64,000 bases of DNA from Polynucleobacter bastaniensis. Lineage in GTDB: Bacteria; Pseudomonadota; Gammaproteobacteria; Burkholderiales; Burkholderiaceae. Positions 1-9,570 of this stretch are shown here, piece after piece (the first letter of the stretch is position 1; every line of letters starts with the position of its first letter). A model generated the notes under the pieces. The model saw nothing but the letters and a program-made list of their open reading frames with translations. It was not told the DNA's origin and did no database searches. The DNA is taken from the NCBI RefSeq assembly GCF_018882205.1, contig NZ_JACVOU010000002.1, positions 310,001 to 374,000 of the forward strand, written 5' to 3'. The position numbers and the translations under genes were made by a program.

Positions 1-614
1 CCAATATCTTTAAATAGTTGACCTGATTCAATCGCAGTAGTTAAGCGACCAGTGTGCTTAAAAGCCTCGCGCGTTACTGTTGGGTAGTAGATTAATTTCT
101 CGCGAATGATTTCACCAATGTATTCGTCTTGAGTGAGCTCATATTTAATGTAATCACCATAAGCCAGTTCACTTACCAAGCGAACACCATGGATCAAAAT
201 TACTTTCTCAAACTTCTCATAAGTATCCGGATCACGAATAATGCTCATGAAAGGGGCTAACCCAGTGCCGGTACTAAAAAGGTAAAGATGCTTGCCTGGA
301 TTTAAGTCATCAATAACTAGCGTGCCAACAGATTTTTCGCTCACCAAAATAGGGTCGCCAATCTGAATCTTCTGAAGACGGGAGGTGAGGGGGCCATCTT
401 GAACCTTGATACTTAAAAACTCTAAATGCTCTTCATAATTCGGGCTCGCCACACTGTAGGCGCGAACCAATGGCTTACCTTCGACTTCCAAGCCAATCAT
501 CAAAAAATGGCCGCTACGGAAGCGTAAACCTTTGTTTCTAGTGGTTGTGAAGCTAAAAAGGGTGTCGTTCCAGTGATGAACGGTAAGGACGGTTTCAGTG
601 TTGTAGGCAGCCAT
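1..614 (-). CDS. fpr: Ferredoxin/flavodoxin-NADP(+) reductase, 3' end missing
   Basis: This FAD enzyme shuttles electrons between NADPH and ferredoxin or flavodoxin in the cytoplasm. About 204 N-terminal residues are visible; the reading frame stays open to base 1, so the C-terminus lies outside the window. The protein starts MAAYNTETVLTVHHW. It carries the FAD-binding RAYSVASP motif near residue 60 and the NADP-binding GTGLAPFMS motif near residue 110, both typical of the bacterial FpR family of about 255-260 residues. The start is the ATG at 614. The next gene diverges from it, leaving about 150 bases for both promoters. The identification is firm; the physiological partner cannot be told from this sequence. 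Confidence 0.9.
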   Translation of the reverse strand, partial: MAAYNTETVLTVHHWNDTLFSFTTTRNKGLRFRSGHFLMIGLEVEGKPLVRAYSVASPNYEEHLEFLSIKVQDGPLTSRLQKIQIGDPILVSEKSVGTLVIDDLNPGKHLYLFSTGTGLAPFMSIIRDPDTYEKFEKVILIHGVRLVSELAYGDYIKYELTQDEYIGEIIREKLIYYPTVTREAFKHTGRLTTAIESGQLFKDI

Positions 615-763
615 AAATGCGAATTGTTAAGGTGTAAATTCTAATTATCCTCATTCTAGGGATGGTTCTATAGATAAAAAAGTATTTAGCATATAAAAAG
701 GCAGTCTTTTACTTATGCCGGCTTGCCCCCTATTATTCTTTTATGCCTAATCGAGAGAATCCT

Positions 764-1036
764 ATGTCCGCTAAGCCCAAAGTTCAAAACCCCATATTTT
801 TAACCATCATCCAGATATTTTTGGGTTTGGCTCTACTGAGCTTATCCACCCACCTAGCCTTAGAAAGTGCTCTTTATCTTGATGCCCTGAATCAGAGTGG
901 CCTAAATCAATATCATGCTTTCGGAGTGCTGGTTTGCCTGAGTTTCATTTCAGGCGTTTTCTTGATTGCACAACATGTGTTGACCCAAGACGAGGCTAGC
1001 GTTGATGAGCACTTTAATAAAGCTCTAAACTTCTAA
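764..1036 (+). CDS. Small two-helix membrane protein, unknown function
   Basis: This is a 90-residue protein that I do not recognise. It has two hydrophobic segments, one at about residues 11-33 and one at about 54-73, followed by a short acidic tail (DEASVDEHFNKAL). That suggests an inner-membrane hairpin. An in-frame ATG seven codons upstream at 743 has no ribosome-binding site. The ATG at 764 follows a weak GAGAG stretch and gives a more usual N-terminus, so I prefer it, but the choice is uncertain. The gene stands 40 bases ahead of a methyltransferase on the same strand and could be co-transcribed with it. The coding call rests on membrane-like composition and context. Confidence 0.6.
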   Translation: MSAKPKVQNPIFLTIIQIFLGLALLSLSTHLALESALYLDALNQSGLNQYHAFGVLVCLSFISGVFLIAQHVLTQDEASVDEHFNKALNF

Positions 1037-1076
1037 ATCAAGCTAGACTGTGGTCTTATCTTAACAAGGCCACACT

Positions 1077-1562
1077 ATGACTTCATTGCCACATCAATCG
1101 ATCTTTGAGAGGGGCGCATGGTATGTGGTGGTTCAGGGAATTCTGATTGGCTTGATCTTATTCGGCCCTCAAGGTTCTCCTCTAGTTAGCTCAGAATCAA
1201 TTGCCTCGATTCTCCAATCCTGTGGCATTGCCATCGGCTTGCTAGCCACTGTAATTATGGTGATTGCCGTCATTAATCTGGGTAAAAATCTCACCCCTCT
1301 ACCTTGCCCAAAAGACAATGCTGTTCTGATTCAGAATGGCTTATATCAATTTGTGAGGCATCCGATCTACTTTGGAGTGCTCTTAGCAGCACTTGCTTGG
1401 CTTCTCATCTTCCCTGGACTCTATATATTGATCTATGCCATTAGCCTATTTTTCTTATTTGACATCAAAGCAAGGCGGGAAGAGCTCTGGCTGGTGGAAC
1501 GTTTTCCAGATTATCGAGACTACCAGCGTAGAGTCAAAAAGTTGATTCCTGCTATCTATTAA
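1077..1562 (+). CDS. ICMT/PEMT-family integral membrane methyltransferase
   Basis: This 161-residue integral membrane protein has about four hydrophobic segments. Near residues 89-96 it carries the signature GLYQFVRHPIYFG, and near the C-terminus a conserved EE..L...FP.Y..Y block. These are hallmarks of the isoprenylcysteine carboxyl methyltransferase / phospholipid methyltransferase fold, in which the RHPxY and EE elements bind S-adenosylmethionine. The substrate of bacterial members is usually unknown; small lipophilic molecules or phospholipids are possible. It starts at an ATG about 10 bases after an AAGG stretch. The OsmC-like gene follows 28 bases later, so the two probably share a transcript. 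Family assignment is good, function open. Confidence 0.8.
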   Translation: MTSLPHQSIFERGAWYVVVQGILIGLILFGPQGSPLVSSESIASILQSCGIAIGLLATVIMVIAVINLGKNLTPLPCPKDNAVLIQNGLYQFVRHPIYFGVLLAALAWLLIFPGLYILIYAISLFFLFDIKARREELWLVERFPDYRDYQRRVKKLIPAIY

Positions 1563-1590
1563 TATGGTGTTTTAAGTTATTGGAGTTTTT

Positions 1591-2043
1591 ATGAGTAGCG
1601 AACCTTCTGTAAGGCTAGTTCAGCAAGCTGATTACCATTTTGCGATTTATTACAACGAGGAGCGCGACCCTATTTATGGGGATGAGCCGCCACCATTAGG
1701 TGGATCTCAAGGTGCAACCCCATCTCAGTTCTTGCTGGCAGGCGTGGCTAATTGCTTATCTGATTCACTCCTTTTTGCGCTAAGAAAGTTTAAGCAAAAT
1801 CCTGAGCCAATCGAAACGAAAGCGAGTTGCGAAATCGGTAGAAATGCAGAAAACCGTTTACGAATTCTGGCGATCCATGTAGAGATTCGGATTGGTGTTC
1901 CAGGTAATACCCTTGAAAACCTCGAGCGTGTATTGGCACAGTTTCAGGATTTTTGCACTGTATCTTCTAGTGTGAGCCTAGGCATTCCAGTTAATGTGAC
2001 CGTCATTGACAGCGAGGGTACGAAGTTATATCCAGCCATTTAA
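1591..2043 (+). CDS. OsmC/Ohr-family protein
   Basis: This is a 150-residue protein of the OsmC fold, a family that includes thiol-dependent peroxidases acting on organic hydroperoxides. The characteristic block GATPSQFLLAGVANCLSDSL (about residues 41-60) contains the first peroxidatic-type cysteine in an A-x-C context. A second cysteine sits near residue 121 in the FCTVSSSV segment, where Ohr and OsmC proteins place their resolving cysteine. It is therefore probably redox active, though it belongs to the broad OsmC group rather than clear Ohr. A GGAG element lies about 7 bases before the ATG. It is the last plus-strand gene before a bidirectional terminator. Confidence 0.85.
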   Translation: MSSEPSVRLVQQADYHFAIYYNEERDPIYGDEPPPLGGSQGATPSQFLLAGVANCLSDSLLFALRKFKQNPEPIETKASCEIGRNAENRLRILAIHVEIRIGVPGNTLENLERVLAQFQDFCTVSSSVSLGIPVNVTVIDSEGTKLYPAI

Positions 2044-2064
2044 TTTCTTGTGATGTAGATAAGA

Positions 2065-2098
2065 AAAAAGCCGCAGAAGTTTAATTCTGCGGCTTTTG
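2065..2098. terminator. Bidirectional rho-independent terminator between the osmC-like gene and lysS
   Basis: A perfect inverted repeat (aaaagccgcagaa / ttctgcggctttt) closes a loop of about six bases. It is flanked by A-rich sequence on one side and T-rich sequence on the other, so it can terminate transcription on both strands. It lies exactly between two convergent genes. Confidence 0.9.
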
Positions 2099-2126
2099 TA
2101 TTCCTACACAGTGCTGATCAGACTAC

Positions 2127-3683
2127 TTACTCTTCTTCGCGACGCAAGTGTGGGAACAAAATCACATCACGAATATTGGGTACGTCAGTTAGCAGCATAA
2201 CTAAGCGGTCAATGCCAATACCGCAACCACCAGTCGGCGGCATGCCGTATTCCAGTGCGCGAATGAAGTCATGGTCAAAGTACATCGCCTCTTCATCACC
2301 AGCTTCTTTTTGCTCTACTTGTTTACGGAAGCGATTGGCTTGATCTTCCGCATCATTTAACTCTGAGAAGCCATTAGCGATTTCACGACCGGTAATGAAT
2401 AATTCAAAGCGCTCGGTAATGCCAGGGCGGGTATCCGATTCGCGGGCAAGAGGGCTTACCTCTATTGGGTAATCGATGATGTAGGTTGGCTCCCATAGGT
2501 GTGACTCGGCAACCAATTCAAATAAAGCTAATTGAAGAGCGCCAATGCCGGCGTTTTTGAGCGTAGGAGAGTCTGGATTCTCGCCACCTTTTTTCAATTC
2601 AGCGCGTATGAATTCAATGTCATCCAATTGAGCAGCTTCATAACTCTTGTTTGACTGGCCACAGTATTTCAGGATGGCTTCAGTAATCGTAAGGCGCTGG
2701 AAAGGTTTGCTCAGATCCAGTTCACGACCTTGGTGGGTCAGAACAGCGGTACCTTGTGCATCCATTGCGGCGGCACTAATTAAGCTCTCCGTAAAATCCA
2801 TCAACCAGCGGTAATCCGTATAGGCTGCATAGAATTCCATCATCGTGAATTCTGGATTGTGACGTGGGCTAACACCCTCGTTACGGAAGTTACGGTTGAT
2901 TTCAAATACACGCTCAAAGCCGCCAACCACAAGGCGCTTCAAGTACAACTCTGGTGCAATACGCAAGAACATCTGCATATCCAAAGCATTGTGGTGCGTA
3001 ATGAAGGGCTTAGCAGTTGCGCCACCAGGAATCGGGTGCAGCATTGGTGTTTCCACTTCCATGAAGTCTGCGTCGAGCATATGGCGACGCAAGGAGGCAA
3101 TCGTATTGCTGCGCGCTCTGAAAGTGTTGCGACTTTCTGGATTGACGATCAAGTCAACATAGCGTTGGCGATACTTGGTCTCTAGGTCTGATAAACCATG
3201 GAACTTATCTGGTAGTGGACGTAAAGACTTGCTCAGCAGGCGCAGCTTGCTGCATTCAACGGAGAGCTCACCCTTATTGGTCTTGAATAAATGACCCTCA
3301 GCGGAGATAAAGTCACCCATATCCCAGTGCTTAAATGCGCCATGAATATCGGTACCGCTGATTTCATCATTAATGTAGAACTGAATCTGCCCACTACGAT
3401 CTTGAATGGTGGCAAAGCTAGCCTTACCCATCACCCGCTTGAGCACCATACGGCCAGCTACTTTGACATGGACTTTTTTGGCGACCAATTCCTCTTTAGT
3501 GAGGCTGTCGTAGTGAGTATGAAGGTCTACTGCTAAGTGGGTCGGTACGAAGTCGTTCGGAAATGCGATCCCGCCTTCACGAAGCTTGGCTAATTTCTCA
3601 CGACGCTCAGCGATGATGTGGTTTTCATCTACAGCTTCAGTAGCTGCAGCTTGGTTGGGAGTTGAATTCACTGGATCGTTCAT
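2127..3683 (-). CDS. lysS: Lysine-tRNA ligase, class II
   Basis: This 518-residue lysyl-tRNA synthetase charges tRNA-Lys. An N-terminal OB-fold anticodon-binding domain occupies about residues 60-165 and the class II catalytic domain follows. Visible motifs are motif 2 around [20 protein letters not shown] and motif 3 around [13 protein letters not shown] near the C-terminus. The length matches bacterial LysS with a short extra N-terminal tail. It lies 34 bases downstream of prfB on the same strand, the conserved prfB-lysS arrangement, so both are probably on one transcript that ends at the hairpin at 2065-2098. Nothing is missing from the active site. Confidence 0.97.
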   Translation of the reverse strand: MNDPVNSTPNQAAATEAVDENHIIAERREKLAKLREGGIAFPNDFVPTHLAVDLHTHYDSLTKEELVAKKVHVKVAGRMVLKRVMGKASFATIQDRSGQIQFYINDEISGTDIHGAFKHWDMGDFISAEGHLFKTNKGELSVECSKLRLLSKSLRPLPDKFHGLSDLETKYRQRYVDLIVNPESRNTFRARSNTIASLRRHMLDADFMEVETPMLHPIPGGATAKPFITHHNALDMQMFLRIAPELYLKRLVVGGFERVFEINRNFRNEGVSPRHNPEFTMMEFYAAYTDYRWLMDFTESLISAAAMDAQGTAVLTHQGRELDLSKPFQRLTITEAILKYCGQSNKSYEAAQLDDIEFIRAELKKGGENPDSPTLKNAGIGALQLALFELVAESHLWEPTYIIDYPIEVSPLARESDTRPGITERFELFITGREIANGFSELNDAEDQANRFRKQVEQKEAGDEEAMYFDHDFIRALEYGMPPTGGCGIGIDRLVMLLTDVPNIRDVILFPHLRREEE

Positions 3684-3717
3684 ATGGAATATTAATAACT
3701 GAAATGGGGGTAATGAA

Positions 3718-4822
3718 TCAAACGCCTTGCTTCAGGCTGGCTTCAATAAAGGCATCAAGATCACCATCTAATACTTTTTGTGTATTCGAGATCTCAACGT
3801 TAGTACGCAAGTCTTTGATGCGACTCTGGTCCAGTACGTAGGAGCGGATTTGATGACCCCAGCCCACATCGGTTTTACTGGCTTCAAGCTTATCCTGTTC
3901 AGCACGACGCTTTTGCATCTCATGCTCATATAGGCGTGATTTGAGCATCGTCATCGCTTCAGCTCTATTACGGTGCTGGCTTCGATCATTCTGACACTGC
4001 ACCACAATGCCAGTGGGAAGGTGAGTTAAGCGAACGGCAGAGTCGGTCTTGTTAATGTGCTGACCACCCGCACCAGAGGCGCGATAGGTATCAGTACGAA
4101 TATCTGCTGGATTAACGTCAATCTCAATCGAGTCATCAATCTCTGGGTATACGTAGATACTGGCAAAAGAAGTATGGCGACCATTGGAGGAATCAAAGGG
4201 CGACTTGCGTACTAAACGGTGTACACCAGTCTCTGAGCGCAGGTGCCCGTAAGCGTATTCACCATCCACTTTGATGGTGGCACTCTTGATGCCGGCAACA
4301 TCGCCATCAGATTCTTCGAGGATTTCTGTCTTGTAGCCTTTGCGCTCGCAATATTTAAGGTATTGACGAAGAAGTATGCTGGCCCAGTCGCAAGCCTCTG
4401 TTCCGCCAGCGCCTGCCTGAACATCAATAAAGCAATTGCAGGAATCCATTTCGTTATGGAACATACGGCGGAACTCAAGATCATGAATGATCTTGCTATA
4501 GCTCTCAACATCTTGTTCGATAGCACCAATAGTTTCAAAATCACTTTCTTCTTTAGCCATATCGAATAATTCGAGGGCGCCAGTGATATTGCTATTTAAA
4601 TCGGTGAGGGTAGCAACGACACCATCGAGCAATTTCTTTTCTTTGCCGAGGGCTTGCGCTTTCTTTTGATCATCCCAAATGGTGGGATCTTCCAGAATAG
4701 AGTTAACTTCAGTAAGGCGTCGTGACTTTACTTCGAAGTCAAAGATACCCCCGAAGTGCTTGCTCACGAGTGAGCAGATCAGACAGAGTATTTGAAATAA
4801 TATTGAGTTGTTCGGCTTCCAT
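3718..4822 (-). CDS. prfB: Peptide chain release factor 2, made by programmed +1 frameshift
   Basis: RF2 reads UGA and UAA stop codons and triggers peptide release on the ribosome. The gene is split over two frames. Zero-frame translation from the ATG at 4822 gives 27 codons (starting [10 protein letters not shown]) and then meets an in-frame UGA at 4741-4739. A +1 shift at CTT-TGA-C joins it to the long frame beginning DFEVKSRRL. The joined product is about 367 residues, the normal RF2 length. The stop-recognition tripeptide SPF and the GGQ peptidyl-hydrolysis motif are both present. An ATG at 4767 in the downstream frame (MSKHFGG) would give a truncated product and is not the real start. 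The gene lies between recJ and lysS, a widely conserved order. Confidence 0.97.
4738..4753 (-). promoter_or_regulatory. Programmed +1 ribosomal frameshift site of prfB
   Basis: On the minus strand the site reads CGGGGGTATCTTTGAC. It has the internal Shine-Dalgarno-like GGGGG, the slippery CTT, the UGA and the following C of the well-studied Escherichia coli prfB signal, which differs only at the first base. Low RF2 slows UGA reading and promotes the shift, so RF2 controls its own synthesis. Confidence 0.95.
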
Positions 4823-4850
4823 CCCCTGATTATAAGGGGGTTATTACAGC

Positions 4851-6596
4851 CTAAGCCTCATCATGTGCCTCAATCATGAGTTGAACGCGTGCTTGCCCTT
4901 GAAAACGGTCGGTAACTAGGCGATAGGCCAGCTTGGCCTTAGCGGGTAAGGATTGGGTGTGGTTAAACCAGACCCCAGTAAATGGTTTGCTGGCCAGTTG
5001 ACCATCTCCAATAGGGCGTAGCTGCAAACGCAGATGTTTTTCTTTCATAAGGCTTTGTTGACCAATCTCAAATTCACCATAAAAAATGGGCTGAGGAAAG
5101 CCCTGACCCCAGATTTCTTCAGCAAGGAGGTCGCCAGTTTCTGTTGTGAATTCAGACGGATCGAGGACGCCATCATGTATGTGACGACGCTCTAATAACT
5201 CGTCATTCAATAGATCGGATGCAACCTGCTGAAAGAGTGTATCGAATTGCTCAAAATCTGCTTTTCTAATAGATAGTCCTGCCGCCATCGCATGGCCACC
5301 AAATTTGAGAATCAAACCAGGTTCGCGTTTAGAAACTACATCTAAGGCATCCCGAAGATGAAAGCCATTAATCGATCTTCCGGACCCGCGCAACTCTTCA
5401 CTACCAGCACCATCTGCAGGAGCAAACACAATGACAGGACGGTTAAAGCGCTCTTTGAGACGTGAGGCCACAATACCAACCACGCCTTGATGCCATTGTT
5501 GATTCCAAAGGCAGATGCTGGAGCGCTCAGCCATGGTGCCTGCTAATTGATCCTCAGCGAGATGGGCGAGAGCAGCTTCTTGCATACCGCCTTCAATGAC
5601 ACGCCGCTCGCGATTAATGCGATCAAGTTCGTAAGCTAACTCAATGGCTTCTTCGGGCTTATCGCAAATCAATATGCGAATGCCTAAAGTCATGTCCGCC
5701 AGGCGTCCTGCTGCGTTTAAGCGAGGCCCTATAGCAAAACCCAAGTCAAAAGTATTGGCCTTGCGAGGATCGCGTACAGCCGCCTGGAATAGTGCCTGAA
5801 TACCGGCTTGCGAGACTCCCGCACGAATACGTTTTAAGCCATTGGAAACCAAGATGCGATTATTACGATCAAGCTGTGCCACATCCGCTACGGTACCTAA
5901 GGCCACGAGATCCAATAGGCCCTCAATCTTAGGTTGAGTCTCAGCAGTAAATTTTCCACGCCTGCGAAGTTCTGCTCTTAGGGCAACTAATAAATAGAAC
6001 ATCACACCCACACCAGCAAGTGCTTTGCTTGGGAAGCTACAGCCTGGTTGATTTGGATTGACGATTGCAGTGGCTTTGGGCAGTCGATCACCTGGTAGGT
6101 GGTGGTCAGTCACGATGACTTCCATTCCTAGCTCACGAGCTCGGTCTACCCCAGCTTCGCTAGCAATGCCGTTATCAACAGTGATGAGATATTTAGGTTT
6201 GGGGTTTTGCTGAGCAGCAAGATCAACCACCTCTGGAGTGAGTCCGTAGCCCATCGTAAAGCGATTGGGTACTAAAAACTGAATCGGGGTATCTGGCCCA
6301 CCCAGCATTTTCAATCCACGCAGAGCAACAGCACATGCAGTAGCGCCATCACAGTCGTAGTCTGCTACTACCAGCATAGACTCTTTACGCTCCAAAATAT
6401 CCGCCAGCAGAGCGGCAGTGCTGATGCAGTTCTTGAGCTCTACTGGTGAGATTAGTTGCTTTAGATCTAAAGAGAGTTCATCTGGCTTATTAATGCCGCG
6501 AGCTGCATACAGTCTTGCTAATAGTGGGTGCAGACCACTTTGTTGTAACCAGCTAGCCGTGCGATCGGAGAAGGGGCGCTGAGAGAATAGGCTCAT
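4851..6596 (-). CDS. recJ: Single-stranded-DNA-specific exonuclease RecJ
   Basis: RecJ degrades single-stranded DNA 5' to 3' in recombination and mismatch repair. The protein is 581 residues. It shows the DHH-superfamily metal motifs [10 protein letters not shown] (motif I) and VTDHHLPGD (DHH motif), then [10 protein letters not shown], and a C-terminal DHHA1 domain with [12 protein letters not shown] chose the ATG at 6596 because it overlaps the upstream stop as ATGA and gives the usual N-terminus [10 protein letters not shown] longer frame to 6650 would add 18 residues that read out of the upstream gene. It is followed by prfB with a 28-base gap. Confidence 0.95.
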   Translation of the reverse strand: MSLFSQRPFSDRTASWLQQSGLHPLLARLYAARGINKPDELSLDLKQLISPVELKNCISTAALLADILERKESMLVVADYDCDGATACAVALRGLKMLGGPDTPIQFLVPNRFTMGYGLTPEVVDLAAQQNPKPKYLITVDNGIASEAGVDRARELGMEVIVTDHHLPGDRLPKATAIVNPNQPGCSFPSKALAGVGVMFYLLVALRAELRRRGKFTAETQPKIEGLLDLVALGTVADVAQLDRNNRILVSNGLKRIRAGVSQAGIQALFQAAVRDPRKANTFDLGFAIGPRLNAAGRLADMTLGIRILICDKPEEAIELAYELDRINRERRVIEGGMQEAALAHLAEDQLAGTMAERSSICLWNQQWHQGVVGIVASRLKERFNRPVIVFAPADGAGSEELRGSGRSINGFHLRDALDVVSKREPGLILKFGGHAMAAGLSIRKADFEQFDTLFQQVASDLLNDELLERRHIHDGVLDPSEFTTETGDLLAEEIWGQGFPQPIFYGEFEIGQQSLMKEKHLRLQLRPIGDGQLASKPFTGVWFNHTQSLPAKAKLAYRLVTDRFQGQARVQLMIEAHDEA

Positions 6597-7573
6597 GAAG
6601 AAATGATTTCTTGCCAAGTTAAGAGCTCTGATTTTTTCCAGAAAGCCCATGACTTTTTGTTTAAGTCTTTAGCTGTGAAGATCCTGTGGCGAGTTTGACC
6701 CTTAGGAAAATCGATCACTTCGATTTCATCTAACTCATTACTCAAAAGTGCTCTTCTCAGCTTATCCCAAATACTCTCGGGATGATCAATCCACGCAAAT
6801 GCATTTTGTAGCCTTGAGAAATCAATTTCACCTTGATGGGGGATCGCCAGGTATTTAGCTAAACCGGCCAAAAGAGGATGATCTCCATAAATTTGATTTA
6901 CATTCTTAAGCAATGAAGGAGTCTGAATATCGGCCAGTTTGCCAATACCGCTAATCCATAAGGAGTTGATACTTGGGTATCCGCGTTGATCGCGCTCCTG
7001 ATTAACTAGGTCAATGTGCCAGAGCATCTGAATTTCATTTTGGAGTTTGCGCCAAAGCTTAGCAACACCAAACTCGCTGGTATCGCGCGGCATCCACCAA
7101 TCAATATTGCGACCATGCGCTTGATCAATCGAGTGCGTTGCAAGGCTAGTAAATGGACCAGCCGAAATAAACCAATCACGCTGACCTTGGAATAACACCT
7201 TGTTTCTAAAATCCTCTTCGATAAAGGGGAGGGCAACTTGTAATAGGTTGGCAGATTCACTTGCTGTCAGATCAATCTGACTTTGCGCCATTAGGATTAA
7301 ATGATCCCGGGTAGCATGAAGGTGGACTGGCTGAAGGCAGGCAATAACTTCATTTGGGTTCACGGCTAACTCGCTTTGACCCATGAGTAAGACTGGGGCA
7401 ATCGGCAGTCGGTCACCTAGTAGAAAGCGCTCTTGCGGAAGTCCGCTGGGCGGGATATCCCGTTCTAATCCCGCGTCAATAGCGTCTTCCCCCGACACCA
7501 TCAGGGTAAAGCGTCGTAAAGAACTTGTATGGGAGGTCAAATTGGCAGTCATTCCCCTGATTTTAGGTGGCAT
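6593..7573 (-). CDS. Conserved hypothetical protein upstream of recJ
   Basis: This is a soluble protein of up to 326 residues without signal peptide or membrane segment. I recognise no named domain with certainty. It contains a central WISGIGK stretch (about residue 205) and a MPRDTSEFGVAKLWRKLQNE segment. Similar proteins next to recJ in Burkholderiales are, as far as I recall, annotated as uncharacterised or loosely as phosphoglycerate-mutase-like; the visible sequence shows no clear mutase motif. Two starts are possible, 7573 or the ATG at 7552, and neither has a well-spaced ribosome-binding site. Its stop overlaps the recJ start as ATGA, which suggests translational coupling. It diverges from lolC across only 46 bases. 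Confidence 0.75.
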   Translation of the reverse strand: MPPKIRGMTANLTSHTSSLRRFTLMVSGEDAIDAGLERDIPPSGLPQERFLLGDRLPIAPVLLMGQSELAVNPNEVIACLQPVHLHATRDHLILMAQSQIDLTASESANLLQVALPFIEEDFRNKVLFQGQRDWFISAGPFTSLATHSIDQAHGRNIDWWMPRDTSEFGVAKLWRKLQNEIQMLWHIDLVNQERDQRGYPSINSLWISGIGKLADIQTPSLLKNVNQIYGDHPLLAGLAKYLAIPHQGEIDFSRLQNAFAWIDHPESIWDKLRRALLSNELDEIEVIDFPKGQTRHRIFTAKDLNKKSWAFWKKSELLTWQEIISS

Positions 7574-7619
7574 TTACAGAATCCATCGGTTTGTGCGTTT
7601 AATTCACTAAACTGTAAGC

Positions 7620-8882
7620 ATGTTGAGACTACCTATTGAGCTTGAAATTGGCCTGCGCTATACCCGATCTAAGCGTCGCAAGACAGTGGGTAAGCGTGAT
7701 GGCTTTCTATCCTTTATTTCTGGAATCTCCACCGCAGGTATCGCCTTAGGCGTTGCCGCACTAATTGTGGTGCTTTCTGTGATGAATGGCTTCCAGAAAG
7801 AAGTACGTGATCGCATGTTATCCGTCCTTTCTCATGTTGAGATTACTGCTCCAGATGGTTTAGTCAATTGGGAGTCTATTGCACTCAAGGTATCTGCCCA
7901 ACCCCACGTGGTAGGTGTTGCTCCGATGGTCAGTTCGCAAGGCCTACTCAGTCGTGAGAATGTGATGCGTGGCGTGTCTATTCGGGGAGTATTGCCAAGT
8001 GAAGAGGGCAAAGTCTCTGATTTACCTAAGCAGTTTGTTACTGGCAGCATCGAGGATCTCAAGCCAGGGGCTTTTAGTGTTGCCTTAGGCGCACAGCTTG
8101 CCAATATGGTTGGTGCTCGCCTTGGTGATCGTATTAATTTGATCGTGCCAGAGAGTGATCTGACTCCGGCAGGCGCTATGCCTAGAATGCGAACGTTACA
8201 AGTAGTTGGCATTGTAGATAGCGGGCATTATGAATACGACAGCTCTCTAGCCATCATGCATTGGAAAGATGCCGCAGCTCTACTGCGCTTGCAAGACCCA
8301 TCTGGCTTGCGCGTGAAGGTCGATGATATGCAGCGTGCACCAGAGATAGCATCTGAATTAGCCCAAGTTGTGCCACAAGCTTTGTGGGTAAGCGACTGGT
8401 CACGTTCCAATCGCAACTGGTTTGCTGCTGTTCAAACTGAACGCAAGATGATGTTCATCATTCTGACTTTGATTATTGCGGTTGCTGCTTTTAATTTAGT
8501 ATCCACCTTGGTGATGACGGTCAATGAGAAGCAGGCTGATATTGCAATTTTAAGAACGATGGGCGCGAGCCCAGGACTCATTCAGAGAATTTTCTTGGTA
8601 CAAGGTTTAGCGATTGGCTTGCTGGGTTCTTTGGCCGGTGTTGGCTTAGGTCTTCTCATAGCTTTAAACATCGATGTGATTGTGCCTGCAATTGAAGCTA
8701 TCTTCCGCGTGCGTTTCTTGCCGCGCGATGTGTACTTTATTAGCGAGCTTCCCTCAGATGTTCGTTTATCTGATGTAGTCACCGTGGGTCTGATGGCCTT
8801 TGGTCTATCCGTATTGGCCACCCTATATCCAAGTCGACGAGCCGCCCAAGTTCAGCCTGCGGAGGCATTGCGCTATGAGTAA
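7620..8882 (+). CDS. lolC: Lipoprotein-releasing ABC transporter permease (LolC/LolE/LolF type)
   Basis: This 420-residue inner-membrane protein is the permease that releases outer-membrane lipoproteins to LolA. It has the family layout: a cytoplasmic N-terminus ([14 protein letters not shown]), a first membrane helix at about residues 38-60 ending in MNGF, a periplasmic domain of about 210 residues, then three helices in the C-terminal FtsX domain (starting near 275). The conserved ILRTMGAS coupling segment that contacts LolD lies near residue 312. Only one permease gene is beside lolD, so the transporter may be a homodimer rather than LolCE. It starts at an ATG with a poor ribosome-binding site and overlaps lolD by 8 bases. 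Confidence 0.92.
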   Translation: MLRLPIELEIGLRYTRSKRRKTVGKRDGFLSFISGISTAGIALGVAALIVVLSVMNGFQKEVRDRMLSVLSHVEITAPDGLVNWESIALKVSAQPHVVGVAPMVSSQGLLSRENVMRGVSIRGVLPSEEGKVSDLPKQFVTGSIEDLKPGAFSVALGAQLANMVGARLGDRINLIVPESDLTPAGAMPRMRTLQVVGIVDSGHYEYDSSLAIMHWKDAAALLRLQDPSGLRVKVDDMQRAPEIASELAQVVPQALWVSDWSRSNRNWFAAVQTERKMMFIILTLIIAVAAFNLVSTLVMTVNEKQADIAILRTMGASPGLIQRIFLVQGLAIGLLGSLAGVGLGLLIALNIDVIVPAIEAIFRVRFLPRDVYFISELPSDVRLSDVVTVGLMAFGLSVLATLYPSRRAAQVQPAEALRYE

Positions 8883-9570
8883 TTCCGATCAAATTATTCT
8901 GAGTGCAACGGGTCTAGCAAAGACCTATGGCAAAGGACCGACTGCAGTTGATGTCCTGAAAGAAATTGATTTACAGGTAAGCGCTTCTGAGAAGGTCGCC
9001 ATCGTAGGATCTTCTGGCTCAGGTAAAAGCACCTTATTACATCTATTGGGTGGCTTAGACACACCCAGCGCTGGCACTGTGATGCTTGCTGGTGAGAATC
9101 TCCATAAATTGCCGATCAGCAAATTAGATCAACTACGCAATCACAATCTGGGTTTTATTTATCAGTTCCACCATCTCCTAGATGAATTTAGTGCCGTTGA
9201 GAATGTGGCGCTACCTTTGCGTATTCGCGGCTTAAGTAATGAAGAGTCCATGGAGCGAGCAAGCACAATGTTGCATGCAGTTGGCCTAGCAAAGCGTGTT
9301 CAGCACACGCCGGGCGAACTGTCTGGTGGCGAGCGTCAGCGTGTTGCAGTGGCTCGTGCGCTAGTTGGTAATCCCTCTTGTGTTTTAGCGGATGAGCCGA
9401 CAGGTAATCTCGATACCGAAACTGCTGACGGCGTATTTGATTTGATGTTAGATATTGCCCGTGAGCAGGGCACAGCTTTTGTGATCGTCACTCATGATCC
9501 TATTCGCGCAAAACGTTGTGACCGGATTTTGCATTTAGAGCGCGGAGTATTAAAGACTTTCGCACAATGA
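8875..9570 (+). CDS. lolD: Lipoprotein-releasing system ATP-binding protein
   Basis: LolD is the ATPase that drives lipoprotein extraction from the inner membrane with the permease encoded just upstream. The 231-residue protein carries Walker [10 protein letters not shown], the signature [15 protein letters not shown] and Walker [13 protein letters not shown] followed by the H-loop VTHD. I chose the ATG at 8875, which follows GGAGG at 8861-8865 and gives the normal length. A longer open frame from 8800 only reads antisense-like sequence out of lolC. The last codons overlap tatD as ATGA, so lolC-lolD-tatD-comEC is probably one operon. Confidence 0.95.
   Translation: MSNSDQIILSATGLAKTYGKGPTAVDVLKEIDLQVSASEKVAIVGSSGSGKSTLLHLLGGLDTPSAGTVMLAGENLHKLPISKLDQLRNHNLGFIYQFHHLLDEFSAVENVALPLRIRGLSNEESMERASTMLHAVGLAKRVQHTPGELSGGERQRVAVARALVGNPSCVLADEPTGNLDTETADGVFDLMLDIAREQGTAFVIVTHDPIRAKRCDRILHLERGVLKTFAQ

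Noticed and set aside
2859..3185. Open frame of 108 codons antisense to lysS
   Set aside because: Shadow of lysS with no motif or start signal.
4243..4569. Open frame of 108 codons opposite prfB
   Set aside because: Overlaps a well-supported essential gene on the other strand, has no ribosome-binding site and no recognisable motif.
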